A stretch of 64,000 nt of DNA, taken from contig NZ_CP086068.1 in NCBI RefSeq assembly GCF_020783335.1, positions 2,852,001-2,916,000 on the forward strand, in the 5' to 3' direction. Below, in pieces: positions 21,811 to 30,588 of this stretch. Made by a program: the position numbers and the translations under genes. How positions within the stretch are numbered: position 1 is the first letter of the stretch; each line of letters begins with the position of its first letter. The notes under the pieces were generated by a model, which was not told where the DNA came from, searched no databases, and saw nothing but the letters and a program-made list of their open reading frames with translations. Source of the stretch: Mucilaginibacter daejeonensis (GTDB lineage Bacteria; Bacteroidota; Bacteroidia; Sphingobacteriales; Sphingobacteriaceae).

Positions 21811-22509
21811 ATGCGTTCAATTTTAGTTATTTTATTGCTTATGCTGACGTTTGTATCAGCAAGATCACAAAAATGGCAACCCGGCTATTTTATGGACATC
21901 AAGAACAATAAAGTGCCGGGTCTTCTCCAACTTGGCGGTGGCGGCAAAGGCCCTATCAAGAACGAGGGTTTCATTATTTACAAAGATAACGCAAAGGCCA
22001 ACGAGATCAAGCTAAGCGCCAGCGACCTTAAATACTTTGTGATGGGTAAAGACAGCTTCATCGTTGCCCATCCCCCATCTTATGAATCGTGGAGCCAGGA
22101 ACTCGATTTTGTTCGCGTTGAACTGGATGAACCACTGAAACTTTACGTGTACGGCGGTGGTGCCAGCCGTGGAAGCGGTGGCGGTGGCTTTAAGGTGAGG
22201 CCGAGCATCTCAACAGGTTTTGGCACCGGCTTCGGCGGATACGGTGGCGGCGGCATAGGTATTGGTATAGGTAGTGGCGGCGGCGGTGGCGGCTACAGTA
22301 AAGGTGCTACCTATTACTTCGGTGAATCGGCCTCACAGATCACCCAGGTAACACCCATGAACTTCAAGGACGTCATGAGCGACATCATGGCCGATGAGCC
22401 CCAGGCGGTGGAGCTGATACAAGGCGGCAAGACCAACCTTGACCATATGCAAAGCCTGATCAAGTATTACCGTGATCTTAAAGCTCTTCACGCTAAAGAG
22501 AACAACTGA
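21811..22509 (+). CDS. Exported glycine-rich protein, unknown function
   Basis: 232 aa. Signal peptide at residues 1-20 (ILVILLLMLTFVSARSQ). A compact N-terminal domain of about 100 residues follows (PGYFMDIKNNKVPGLLQ, VRVELDEPLKLYVYGGG). Residues 115-165 are Gly/Ser-rich with runs of GGGG, and the end is helical. The first domain looks like the small DUF of Bacteroidota secreted proteins that report on plasma or hydrophobic ligands, but I cannot name it. The stop codon is immediately followed by the stop of the convergent gene at 22510, with no spacer. Confidence 0.7.
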   Translation: MRSILVILLLMLTFVSARSQKWQPGYFMDIKNNKVPGLLQLGGGGKGPIKNEGFIIYKDNAKANEIKLSASDLKYFVMGKDSFIVAHPPSYESWSQELDFVRVELDEPLKLYVYGGGASRGSGGGGFKVRPSISTGFGTGFGGYGGGGIGIGIGSGGGGGGYSKGATYYFGESASQITQVTPMNFKDVMSDIMADEPQAVELIQGGKTNLDHMQSLIKYYRDLKALHAKENN

Positions 22510-23715
22510 TCAGTCGGCGGTCTGCAAGGCGGGTCGTCGTTCGACTTCCTTTTCTGGCGTAATACTAAGCCCCGCAAAGTCCTTAACGATAAGTTCGTAG
22601 CTGATCATTAACCATACAACAATACACGGCCAGGCCTTCATCACATATTTGTTGATGTAGCCCACACGGATCGGCCTTGGGAAAGTGTCCGTTGGTCCTA
22701 AACCGGTGAGGAGCACAAGCAGTATGATCAAAATGATATTCCTGGTACTGAAAGGCTCCTCCTGCATAAAGATCCATATCAGTGCTCCTGAAACGGCGAT
22801 GATATAAGTGGGATGCTCGGATCCGGTACTGAAGAGTACGATCAGCATCAGGGCCGAGGCCAATACCTGGTACCTGAAACGCACGTGTTGATACTGTTCA
22901 AAACGTAGCAAAGGGATGCCAAAGGCAACCACACCGAACAACAGGAACGGCCAGTTAGGTATGGTAGCGTCCTGCAACAAGTGCCTCACTGTACCCATTA
23001 CTGATATATCCTGCGAGCTGGTCAGATCCACGTTGAAGCCATTCTTTTCATGCAGCGAGGTGAACCAATCAATATACGACTGAACAAGGAACTCTTTGCT
23101 GGTGATGAGCAAGGGCAGAGCAAAGAATACGACCAGCCAAAACAGCCCCCAACCAATAAACTTGAGTTTATGCTTGGAGAACAGGAAAAATGTGAGCGCC
23201 ACCACAGGATACAATTTGACCAGTATCCCCATAGCGATAAGCATAGTAGCCCATTGCTCGCGCTCCTGCTCGATCAGTAAAAAAGCAAGGATGATGATGG
23301 CCGCAATAATCGCGTTGAACTGGATATAATGTGCTGCGTTACCGAACTCCACCGCACTGAACAGCATGATGAAGGTCTTTTGCCTGATGGTGAATGGCAA
23401 TTGATGAATGGCCCACATGAGCACCGCTGCATTCATCAGCGTAAAAAGCAGGAACCCGGGTCCATCTGGTAATAGTGCGAATGGCGCAACCAGCACGCCG
23501 AACAGTATACCATAGTGATTGCTGTCGAAGTATTCCTTTGGATAGTAATCGTAAAGGTTGGTTTGCGCTACCGTATGATAGTAAACGTACTTAAAGATGG
23601 AGTAGTTATTATAACGGTTATTAAAGTACTTGAACGCCCATATAATAACGGTACTTAACAAATACACACTGCATACGATCTTGTAGTATGCTGCTTGGGT
23701 CAAACGCTTAGCCAT
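22510..23715 (-). CDS. GT87/DUF2029-type membrane glycosyltransferase
   Basis: 401 aa with about nine to ten hydrophobic segments. After the first TM the loop has the acidic/aromatic layout of GT-C enzymes (YDYYPKEYFDSNHYG near residue 55). Later features PDGPGFLLFTLMNAAVL and KLYPVVAL fit the DUF2029 (glycosyltransferase 87) family, which uses polyprenyl-phosphate mannose donors. Substrate is not readable. A -7 box TAAATTTG (minus strand, 23732-23739) precedes the ATG by 16 nt. It is convergent with 21811 with zero spacing. Confidence 0.8.
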   Translation of the reverse strand: MAKRLTQAAYYKIVCSVYLLSTVIIWAFKYFNNRYNNYSIFKYVYYHTVAQTNLYDYYPKEYFDSNHYGILFGVLVAPFALLPDGPGFLLFTLMNAAVLMWAIHQLPFTIRQKTFIMLFSAVEFGNAAHYIQFNAIIAAIIILAFLLIEQEREQWATMLIAMGILVKLYPVVALTFFLFSKHKLKFIGWGLFWLVVFFALPLLITSKEFLVQSYIDWFTSLHEKNGFNVDLTSSQDISVMGTVRHLLQDATIPNWPFLLFGVVAFGIPLLRFEQYQHVRFRYQVLASALMLIVLFSTGSEHPTYIIAVSGALIWIFMQEEPFSTRNIILIILLVLLTGLGPTDTFPRPIRVGYINKYVMKAWPCIVVWLMISYELIVKDFAGLSITPEKEVERRPALQTAD

Positions 23716-23782
23716 TGTAACATTAGGGTTACAAATTTATTAAAAAAAAGAAACGGTAATAGAGGATGAAATTAAATTCTGC

Positions 23783-24997
23783 TTAGATCTGCTGGGCGAT
23801 CACAAAGCCGCAAGCCCAGGCCCATTGGAAGTTGTATCCGCCCAACCAACCGGTCACGTCCACGCATTCGCCACCAAAATAAAGGCCCGGTATACTTTTA
23901 GCCTCTAAGGTCTTTGATGATAATTCGTCAGTATCCACTCCACCGCGCATCACTTCGGCTTTATCGTAACCTTTATCACCTGCCGGCTTCACTTTAAAAT
24001 CGTGTATCACCTCAGCTATCAGTTCCATGTCGCTTTTGGTGAGCGATGCTATATTCTTTTGAACAGGCAGCATAACACCCAAGGCCTCAGCGAACTTTCG
24101 GGTGTATAGCGAGGCTAACAAATTCAACAATGTTTTCCGCGGTTCACTGATGCGCTCAGCGGCGATCAATTCGTTAATATCCTGTCCAGGCAGCATATCC
24201 ATGCTGAACACCTCGCCTGCTTTCCAGTAGGATGATATCTGCAGAATGGCGGGGCCGCTCAATCCCCAGTGGGTGAAGAGAATATTCTCTTCAAAGCTGA
24301 TACGGTCGTTGCTTACTCTACAAAATATGCTGTTACCTGATAACCGCTCGTACCACCCTTGATCTTTACCGGTTATGGTAAGCGGAACTAACGCTGGCAT
24401 AGGCTTCACTACTTTTAAGCCAAGGTTGCGGGCAACCTTTAATCCAAGGTCACTAGCGCCCAATTTTTGTACCGGTAAACCTCCGCTTGCCACCACCAAC
24501 TTAGGCGTATGTATCATGCTTTGTTTGCCTTTGCGCTCATAAATCACATTGAAACCATGATTTACCTTCTCTACACTGATCACTGTAGTGTTCAGCCAGA
24601 TCGGCTGTTCCAGATCATAGCAAAGGTTCGTGAATACCTCAACGATATCTTTTGCCTTATTTGTGGTTGGGAATAATTGGCCAAGCGTTTTTTCGTGCCC
24701 GGTGATCCCGTAGGTCTCAAAAAAGTTGATCGTATCATCTACCGTCCACTGCGAAAGCGCCGAGCGGCAAAAATGAGGGTTGGCCGATAAGAACTGCTGA
24801 GGCCCCGCATACAAGTTAGTGTAGTTACAACGCCCTCCCCCGCTGATCAGGATCTTGGCTCCCGCGCGGTCATTCTTTTCCAGGATCAGGGTACGCTTTC
24901 CTAAAAAGCCCGCTTGTACCGCGCACATCAGGCCACAGGCACCCGCGCCGATAATTATGGCATCAAAATTTGTTTGTTTTGTTAGATTTGCACACAT
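23783..24997 (-). CDS. BaiN/RdsA family (HI0933-like) flavoprotein
   Basis: 404 aa from ATG 24997. A longer frame to 25114 would run through the start of nuoA and adds residues unrelated to the family. FAD motif DAIIIGAGACGLMCAVQAG at about 11-29, then GKRTLILEKND and GAKILISGGGRCNYTN. The C-terminus has VMRGGVDTDEL, GLYFGGECVDVTGWLGGYNFQWAWACG, the HI0933 signature. Role unclear; family members are NAD(P)/FAD-dependent oxidoreductases. Its start overlaps the nuoA start on the other strand (CATG at 24995-24998). Confidence 0.9.
   Translation of the reverse strand: MCANLTKQTNFDAIIIGAGACGLMCAVQAGFLGKRTLILEKNDRAGAKILISGGGRCNYTNLYAGPQQFLSANPHFCRSALSQWTVDDTINFFETYGITGHEKTLGQLFPTTNKAKDIVEVFTNLCYDLEQPIWLNTTVISVEKVNHGFNVIYERKGKQSMIHTPKLVVASGGLPVQKLGASDLGLKVARNLGLKVVKPMPALVPLTITGKDQGWYERLSGNSIFCRVSNDRISFEENILFTHWGLSGPAILQISSYWKAGEVFSMDMLPGQDINELIAAERISEPRKTLLNLLASLYTRKFAEALGVMLPVQKNIASLTKSDMELIAEVIHDFKVKPAGDKGYDKAEVMRGGVDTDELSSKTLEAKSIPGLYFGGECVDVTGWLGGYNFQWAWACGFVIAQQI
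24983..24990 (+). promoter_or_regulatory. -7 box of nuoA, leaderless start
   Basis: TAGATTTG ends 5 nt before ATG 24996, so transcription should begin at or next to the start codon. The box lies inside the first codons of the divergent flavoprotein gene. No clear -33 TTTG at 19-nt spacing. Confidence 0.6.
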
Positions 24998-25619
24998 GAA
25001 TGAAGTGTCGCAAATATCGGAATTTGGAAAGATCTTTATCTTCCTGATCACGGGCTTTGTTCTGATCGGTATGACGTTGTTCCTCAATAGGTTGATCGCA
25101 CCACGTAAACCCAACCCTGAAAAGTTGACCTCTTACGAATGCGGTGAAGAGCCTACAGGAAGCGCGTGGTTACCCTTCAATCCCCGGTTCTATGTCATCG
25201 CGCTCATCTTCTTGCTGTTCGATGTAGAGATGGTATTTATTTTTCCTTGGTCTACCGTTTACGCCAATGCCGACCTTATCGCGGCAGACCAGCGCTGGGG
25301 CGTATTCACTTTTATTGAGATGCTGGCCTTTGTGGGCATACTGATATTAGGACTGGTTTACGTTTGGCGCAAAGGCGATCTGGAATGGATAAAACCGCAC
25401 CAGATGATACCACGAACCAATATTCCTATCCCTTTAACGGTCTATGATAAAATAAATCAGGAGCAACAAGCGTTCAAGGTTAAAGCATTTACATCAGACA
25501 CTGATCCGTTGCCCATAAAGGAAAACACTGAAAAGCCTGCTGCTACAGCAAGCCCCATAAAGCGCCCGATGTTCAAACCCACTTTTAAAAAGCTAGTAGA
25601 TGAGTCCGGAAATGAGTGA
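24996..25619 (+). CDS. nuoA: NADH-quinone oxidoreductase subunit A, with C-terminal extension
   Basis: 207 aa. Three TM segments at about 12-33, 64-86 and 100-120 with the conserved [13 protein letters not shown] and [14 protein letters not shown] motifs of the complex I membrane arm. The NuoA core ends near residue 135. About 70 further polar residues (Lys/Pro/Ser rich) follow, unlike the roughly 120-130 aa typical of the family. ATG 24996 is chosen because upstream sequence codes for the divergent flavoprotein. Its 3' end overlaps nuoB by 20 bases. Partners nuoC and nuoD lie 5 kb downstream. Confidence 0.93.
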   Translation: MNEVSQISEFGKIFIFLITGFVLIGMTLFLNRLIAPRKPNPEKLTSYECGEEPTGSAWLPFNPRFYVIALIFLLFDVEMVFIFPWSTVYANADLIAADQRWGVFTFIEMLAFVGILILGLVYVWRKGDLEWIKPHQMIPRTNIPIPLTVYDKINQEQQAFKVKAFTSDTDPLPIKENTEKPAATASPIKRPMFKPTFKKLVDESGNE

Positions 25620-26079
25620 AGAAGGTGGCGTGATCGTGACCAAACTTAATGATCTGCTTAACTGGGCCCGCCTGTCATCAGTATGGCCTATGAGCTTTGG
25701 CATCGCCTGCTGCGCTATCGAGATGATGGGGATGTATGCATCCACTTATGATGTGGACCGATTTGGGGTGTTCCCAAGACCATCGGCCCGACAGTCAGAT
25801 GTGATCATTATCGCGGGTACCGTTACCTTTAAAATGGCCGAACGGATCAAACGCCTTTATGAACAAATGCCTGAGCCCCGTTACGTGATATCCATGGGTT
25901 CATGTTCTAACTGTGGCGGCCCGTACTGGCAACACGGTTATCACGTGGTAAAGGGTGTTGACCGCGTGATACCGGTGGACGTGTACGTGCAAGGTTGTCC
26001 GCCTCGTCCTGAAGCATTGATAGGCGCTATCTTAGAATTACAAAAGAAGATAGAGACCGAGCAGCTCATTACTATTTGA
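25600..26079 (+). CDS. nuoB: NADH-quinone oxidoreductase subunit B
   Basis: 159 aa. It carries the ligands of the terminal Fe-S cluster N2: tandem Cys in [11 protein letters not shown], Cys in [10 protein letters not shown] and Cys in VQGCPPRPE. The start is ATG 25600, overlapping the end of nuoA; an alternative ATG at 25612 is also in frame. Couples electron flow from NuoI to quinone at the interface with NuoD. The nuo run stops here and resumes with nuoC at 31233. Confidence 0.95.
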   Translation: MSPEMSEEGGVIVTKLNDLLNWARLSSVWPMSFGIACCAIEMMGMYASTYDVDRFGVFPRPSARQSDVIIIAGTVTFKMAERIKRLYEQMPEPRYVISMGSCSNCGGPYWQHGYHVVKGVDRVIPVDVYVQGCPPRPEALIGAILELQKKIETEQLITI

Positions 26080-26221
26080 CCGACCGGCCATCGTGCCACT
26101 ACCTTACCGATCATATGGCACTTATTTACAGATAGGTATGGCCATATATTTTAACGTTTATTTCTCTTAACGTGTAACTTACCGATCGCGGGTACCGTTA
26201 AAGAGGGCAAATCCAAGTGAT

Positions 26222-26986
26222 ATGAATATACGATACAAAGCTTTTGCGTTAGGCACCGCATTTTTAGGTGCAGTTACGATGATGAGTGTGGGGTGCCGCA
26301 GCTATAGCGATGTTGCCGCCCATTACTCTAACAAACACATCAAGGAGAACAATAATCAAGTAACGGCTCAGATACCCGAAGCCAGCGAACTGGGTTATAT
26401 TTTAATGGCCTTATCAGACATTGGTAACACCGATAACGAAATGATCGATAAAGGCTCGCCTTACTATCAGGAGGTGATGTCCTATTTTGGCCGTTTTAAA
26501 GATCATAAAGCGGTAAAGCTGATCAACCGCGACCTGAAACAGGATCCGGCGATCTTTACCCACCTGCGTAACGGACTTTACGCCTACCGTTTTAACGACC
26601 GTAACCGTATGGTGCTCAAGACCGACTACCGCATTGACCTGAACCCTATCGACCTGCGCGTGTACACCGGTGCCATTGAAGACTTTATGAAAGACAGCAA
26701 ATTCCGCAGCTTTTATAAACAGCACGAGGCTTTCTACAACGACATCATCAAGCAAGAAAGCGCTCAACTGACCATGAACGCTGTATCTGCCAACATGACC
26801 AAACGCTACCGCACGCCTTTCAACAGCTACCAGGTGATCATGTCGCCGCTAATGAAGGGTTATAACAGCAGCGTAGAGCTCGACGGTCGTGGTTTCAGAG
26901 AATGCCTGATCTTTGCGCAAACGGCTAATCAAGTGATGTTATATTCGGCTAATCAAGCCGTTGTACAAAATGCTTACAACGATTAA
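26222..26986 (+). CDS. Lipoprotein, tandem paralogue 1
   Basis: 254 aa. Signal peptide with lipobox VGC at about residue 25. The mature region has PEASELGYILMALSDIG, then SPYYQEVMSYFGRFKDHKAV, LRNGLYAYRF and YQVIMSPLMKGYNSS. The same blocks in the same order appear in the next gene (27232), so this is a tandem duplication. The style recalls DUF4932 (an all-helical, metalloprotease-like family in Bacteroidota), but no HExxH is visible; treat that as a guess. Followed by a strong terminator. Confidence 0.75.
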   Translation: MNIRYKAFALGTAFLGAVTMMSVGCRSYSDVAAHYSNKHIKENNNQVTAQIPEASELGYILMALSDIGNTDNEMIDKGSPYYQEVMSYFGRFKDHKAVKLINRDLKQDPAIFTHLRNGLYAYRFNDRNRMVLKTDYRIDLNPIDLRVYTGAIEDFMKDSKFRSFYKQHEAFYNDIIKQESAQLTMNAVSANMTKRYRTPFNSYQVIMSPLMKGYNSSVELDGRGFRECLIFAQTANQVMLYSANQAVVQNAYND

Positions 26987-27013
26987 TTGATCCTTATTTC
27001 AGTATGATACTTT

Positions 27014-27047
27014 AGCCCTGGCATTTCTTGCCGGGGCTTTTTTTATT
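27014..27047 (+). terminator. Terminator after lipoprotein 1
   Basis: Stem AGCCCTGGCA / TGCCGGGGCT with a TTTCT loop followed by eight T. One of the clearest intrinsic terminators in the window. Confidence 0.85.
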
Positions 27048-27231
27048 TTAAGCCATGAAAGCCTTATCTATCACAAGCCACATAAATGTCTGCTTCTTCG
27101 TTATGATGGCATCCACTAACACGAAACTTCGTTCAGCACAAGTAATAATTACCCAAAAATTGCATTTTTCATCGCTAAAGTATTGACATGCACAGATATA
27201 TGATTATCTTTATACACCTATTAATTAAACT

Positions 27232-27975
27232 ATGATGACATCCCGCTCTTTTTGCGGCATAGCCGCTTTGTTTTCATGCATCTACGTTACCACGATGGTA
27301 AGCAGTTGCAAAACTCAGGACGTATCCTCCCACTACACTTCTAATTACATCAAGAGTAACCAAGGTTCGTTGAACGCCGAGGTTCCGGAGGCATTTGAAC
27401 TGGGCTATACCATACTGGCCTTGACCAACATGGCTCAAAAGGATACCACGCTGATCGACAAAAGCACACCATACTATAAAGAGGTGATGGCTCGTTTTGG
27501 CAAATTTAAAGACCACCGTGCCGTGAAAGTTCTGGACCAAACCCTGAGCAAACATCCGGAAATGTTCAATAACTTCAGGAATGGCCTTTACGCCTTCAAG
27601 ATGCACGATGGCCGGTTCGTGGTAAAAGAGAACTACCGTATAGATGTGAACCGTTTTGGCTTCACCCGTTTCGAACATCTGTTCCAGGATTTTTATTCGG
27701 ACACGCATTTCGATAAATTCTTTGCCGAGCATTCTTCGCAGTATGCAGGCATGGTGGCCAAAGCCAACTCGTTCATCAACTATGATGCGGCTCAAAAAAT
27801 GTTTAAAGACCATAAGAACTACAAACTGATCCTATCGCCATTGATGAAAGGCCATATAGGCACCATGGAGATCAGCAGAGGCCAGTATACAGAACTGGTG
27901 ATATTCCCGTACATGCATGCTAAAGGTATAGCTTACACCGATCCATCACAAATGATCGCTAAAGCATCAGAATGA
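27232..27975 (+). CDS. Lipoprotein, tandem paralogue 2
   Basis: 247 aa. Signal peptide with lipobox VSSC at about 25-27. It shares with the preceding gene PEAFELGYTILALTNM, STPYYKEVMARFGKFKDHRAV, FRNGLYAFKM and YKLILSPLMKGH, at the same relative positions. Divergence is substantial, so the duplication is not recent. It has its own promoter region (245 bases after the terminator of gene 1). Function unknown. Confidence 0.75.
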   Translation: MMTSRSFCGIAALFSCIYVTTMVSSCKTQDVSSHYTSNYIKSNQGSLNAEVPEAFELGYTILALTNMAQKDTTLIDKSTPYYKEVMARFGKFKDHRAVKVLDQTLSKHPEMFNNFRNGLYAFKMHDGRFVVKENYRIDVNRFGFTRFEHLFQDFYSDTHFDKFFAEHSSQYAGMVAKANSFINYDAAQKMFKDHKNYKLILSPLMKGHIGTMEISRGQYTELVIFPYMHAKGIAYTDPSQMIAKASE

Positions 27976-27993
27976 TCTTTTAAAATATCGTTT

Positions 27994-28027
27994 CAAAAGG
28001 GGTTCAACATCAATTGGATCCCTTTTG
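27994..28027 (+). terminator. Weak terminator after lipoprotein 2
   Basis: CAAAAGGG pairs with CCCTTTTG across a 19-base loop that itself has GTTCAAC/TTGGAT partial pairing. Weaker than the others here. Confidence 0.4.
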
Positions 28028-28186
28028 TCGTTATTGCGCGTCGGTGACGGCTGTGATCCAACACATAACGGTCATTCGAGCCTTGATCCGCGATGGTCTG
28101 GCTGGCCAACGAGGCGGGTAAGAATGTGATTTGAATAAATTGCTTAGGCATTTTCAAAGATTTGCTTTAAAATTGTACCTCTGAAT

Positions 28187-29326
28187 ATGAAAGCATTTTA
28201 TGGCGATCTGAGGCTTGGTATCTTAGGCGGCGGTCAGTTAGGACGCATGCTGATACAACAGGCCATCAATTACAATGTCACGGTCAAGGTGCTTGACCCC
28301 GACCGCGAGGCTCCTTGCCGCAAACTTTGCGACGAATTTGTGGTCGGCTCATTGAACGACTATGAGACCGTTTACGCCTTTGGCAAAAAGGTGGACCTGC
28401 TCACCATCGAGATCGAGAAGGTGAACGTAGATGCACTGGAGCAATTGGAAAAAGAAGGCGTGATAGTTTATCCGCAACCACGCGTGATCCGCCTCATCCA
28501 GGACAAAGGCCTGCAAAAGCAATTCTTCAAGGAGAACGACATTCCAACGGCCGACTTCCAGATCATTGCCTCGCCTAAGTATTTGCAAAATGCTACCATT
28601 CCTTTCCCATACATTCAAAAACTCCGTAGAGATGGATACGATGGCAAGGGCGTATACAAAGTGGTTGACGAAAGCTACCTGGAGAACGCTTTCACCGAGC
28701 CCAGCCTGATCGAGCGTTGGGTAGATTTTGAGAAAGAGATCGCTGTGATCGTAGCGCGTAATGAAAAAGGCGATATCGAGACCTTCCCTATGGTGGAAAT
28801 GGAGTTCAATCCTGAAGCTAACCTGGTAGAGTTCCTGATCGCACCTTCAACATTATCGTTCGAGGTACAACAGGAAGCAGCCAATATAGCCAAAAAGATA
28901 GCCGAAAGCCTGAAGATTGTGGGATTGCTGGCAGTAGAAATGTTTTTGGATAAAAGTGGTCAGATACTGGTCAATGAGTTAGCTCCACGTCCGCATAATA
29001 GCGGCCACCAAACCATCGAAGGTAATGTGGTTTCACAATTTGAGCAGCATTTGCGTGCCATATTCAACCAACCGTTAGGTAATACTGATTGCCTGAATAA
29101 TGCGATCATGATCAACGTTTTAGGCGAAGCCGGATATGAAGGACCGGCTGTTTACCAAGGCATTGAAAAAGTTTTAAAATGCCCGGGCGTGTACGTTCAC
29201 CTTTACGGGAAAGCGCTGACCAAGCCATTCCGCAAAATGGGCCACGTGACCATTGTAAATGCTGACAGAGAAAAGGCGATAGAAACAGCGCGTTACGTGC
29301 AGAACACTTTAAAAGTGGTCAGTTGA
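28187..29326 (+). CDS. purK: 5-(carboxyamino)imidazole ribonucleotide synthase
   Basis: 379 aa ATP-grasp enzyme. It makes N5-CAIR from AIR, bicarbonate and ATP in purine synthesis. N-terminal GILGGGQLGRMLIQ; ATP-grasp core with PYIQKLRRDGYDGKGV and EKEIAVIV; late catalytic block VNELAPRPHNSGHQTIE. Normal length. It lies 30 nt upstream of purE, which uses its product. A near-consensus -7 box (TAAAATTG) precedes the ATG by about 13 nt. Confidence 0.96.
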   Translation: MKAFYGDLRLGILGGGQLGRMLIQQAINYNVTVKVLDPDREAPCRKLCDEFVVGSLNDYETVYAFGKKVDLLTIEIEKVNVDALEQLEKEGVIVYPQPRVIRLIQDKGLQKQFFKENDIPTADFQIIASPKYLQNATIPFPYIQKLRRDGYDGKGVYKVVDESYLENAFTEPSLIERWVDFEKEIAVIVARNEKGDIETFPMVEMEFNPEANLVEFLIAPSTLSFEVQQEAANIAKKIAESLKIVGLLAVEMFLDKSGQILVNELAPRPHNSGHQTIEGNVVSQFEQHLRAIFNQPLGNTDCLNNAIMINVLGEAGYEGPAVYQGIEKVLKCPGVYVHLYGKALTKPFRKMGHVTIVNADREKAIETARYVQNTLKVVS

Positions 29327-29356
29327 TCTGACCGTTAATACATTAAGACCATCATC

Positions 29357-29869
29357 ATGGATCAATATAAAATAGGCATAATCATGGGCAGCAAGTCGGA
29401 CCTTCCGGTTATGCAGGATGCTGCCGATGTGCTGACAGAATTGGGTGTGGCCTACGAGATCACCGTGGTATCGGCCCACCGCACACCAGACCGCTTGTTC
29501 GATTACTCGAAGACCGCTGCGAACCGTGGCCTAAAGGTGATCATAGCAGGTGCGGGTGGTGCTGCTCATTTACCGGGCATGGTGGCTTCTTTGACCCACT
29601 TGCCGGTGATCGGTGTTCCCGTTAAGTCGAGCAATTCGATCGATGGTTGGGACTCCATCCTATCTATCTTGCAGATGCCTAACGGTATTCCTGTGGCAAC
29701 AGTAGCGCTCAACGCAGCTAAAAACGCAGGATTACTTGGCGCTCAGATCCTTTCCACAGCTGACAATGCTTTAGCCGACCGACTGATCGCGTACAAACAA
29801 GAACTTGCCGACAAAGTGACCGATTCGGCCACAGCCATGAAAGGCGAAGGCTATCCATCGGGCTATTAG
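29357..29869 (+). CDS. purE: N5-carboxyaminoimidazole ribonucleotide mutase
   Basis: 170 aa, class I PurE. It converts N5-CAIR to CAIR. Signature blocks are IIMGSKSDLPVMQDA, VVSAHRTPDRLFDY, IIAGAGGAAHLPGMVAS and PVIGVPVKSS. Linked to purK in one operon. Confidence 0.97.
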   Translation: MDQYKIGIIMGSKSDLPVMQDAADVLTELGVAYEITVVSAHRTPDRLFDYSKTAANRGLKVIIAGAGGAAHLPGMVASLTHLPVIGVPVKSSNSIDGWDSILSILQMPNGIPVATVALNAAKNAGLLGAQILSTADNALADRLIAYKQELADKVTDSATAMKGEGYPSGY

Positions 29870-29928
29870 GTCTTAGATCTTCTAATTACTCTTTGAATGT
29901 TGAATTGGTCTGAAGTATGACCTCCGGA

Positions 29929-30492
29929 TCAATTCAACATTGGGTTCTCCGGAAAGTTAGCGATGTGGGCATAGCGCTGCCCTAAGTTGATCACCACCTC
30001 GCGCCATAAGTTATGCTCATCGCTGCTGAACACCATGTCAGGGTCGAACTTGTTGGCCACTATCCAGGTGTCCCCGGTTATCTCTTCATCTAACTGACCG
30101 GGTGTCCAGCCTGAGTAACCGGCAAAAAATCTTATCTCACTCTCGTTGAGCTGGTAGCTGTTCACCAGCTCCTTTACTTGTTCAAAGCTTCCGCCCCAGT
30201 AAATGCCGTCCCATATCTCGGCGCCGCCCTCTATCTTGTCCGGACACCGGTGAATAAAGTGTAACGTGTTATTGGCTACCGGTCCGCCTACGTACACGGG
30301 GAGTTCTGAGTACGCTACATCAGGCAACACATCACTTAATTTATACTCACTTGGCTGGTTAAGCACATAGCCCAGCGTGCCCTCTTCCGAATGTTCGGCC
30401 AATAATATGACCGCCCTCTTAAAGTTAGGGTCGTTCATAAAAGGTTCGGATATGAGTAAGCGTCCTGAGGCTGGTGTAATAGTACTTAACAT
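29929..30492 (-). CDS. YqgE/AlgH family protein (UPF0301)
   Basis: 187 aa. It has family blocks GRLLISEPFMNDPNFKRAV, VILLAEHSEEGTLGYVLNQP, YVGGPV and FAGYSGWTPGQLDEEI. The molecular role is not established. It is convergent with purE. Upstream is 96 bp divergent from pdxH. Confidence 0.93.
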   Translation of the reverse strand: MLSTITPASGRLLISEPFMNDPNFKRAVILLAEHSEEGTLGYVLNQPSEYKLSDVLPDVAYSELPVYVGGPVANNTLHFIHRCPDKIEGGAEIWDGIYWGGSFEQVKELVNSYQLNESEIRFFAGYSGWTPGQLDEEITGDTWIVANKFDPDMVFSSDEHNLWREVVINLGQRYAHIANFPENPMLN

Positions 30493-30575
30493 AGATGTCG
30501 GTTTATTACAATAACGATATGCGGTTCATCATGTTTCATTTTTGTATTTGACAGGTAAATGATATGCGCATTTAG

Positions 30576-30583
30576 TAAGTTTG
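30576..30583 (+). promoter_or_regulatory. -7 box of pdxH, leaderless start
   Basis: TAAGTTTG ends 5 nt before ATG 30589. The -33 region is not well conserved. Confidence 0.6.
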
Positions 30584-30588
30584 CAACA

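Noticed and set aside
24855..24995. Extended N-terminus for nuoA
   Set aside because: The extra residues are the antisense of the flavoprotein coding sequence; the NuoA family starts at the ATG 24996 region.
24998..25114. Extended N-terminus for the BaiN-like protein
   Set aside because: It is the antisense of nuoA codons; the FAD motif sits correctly after ATG 24997.
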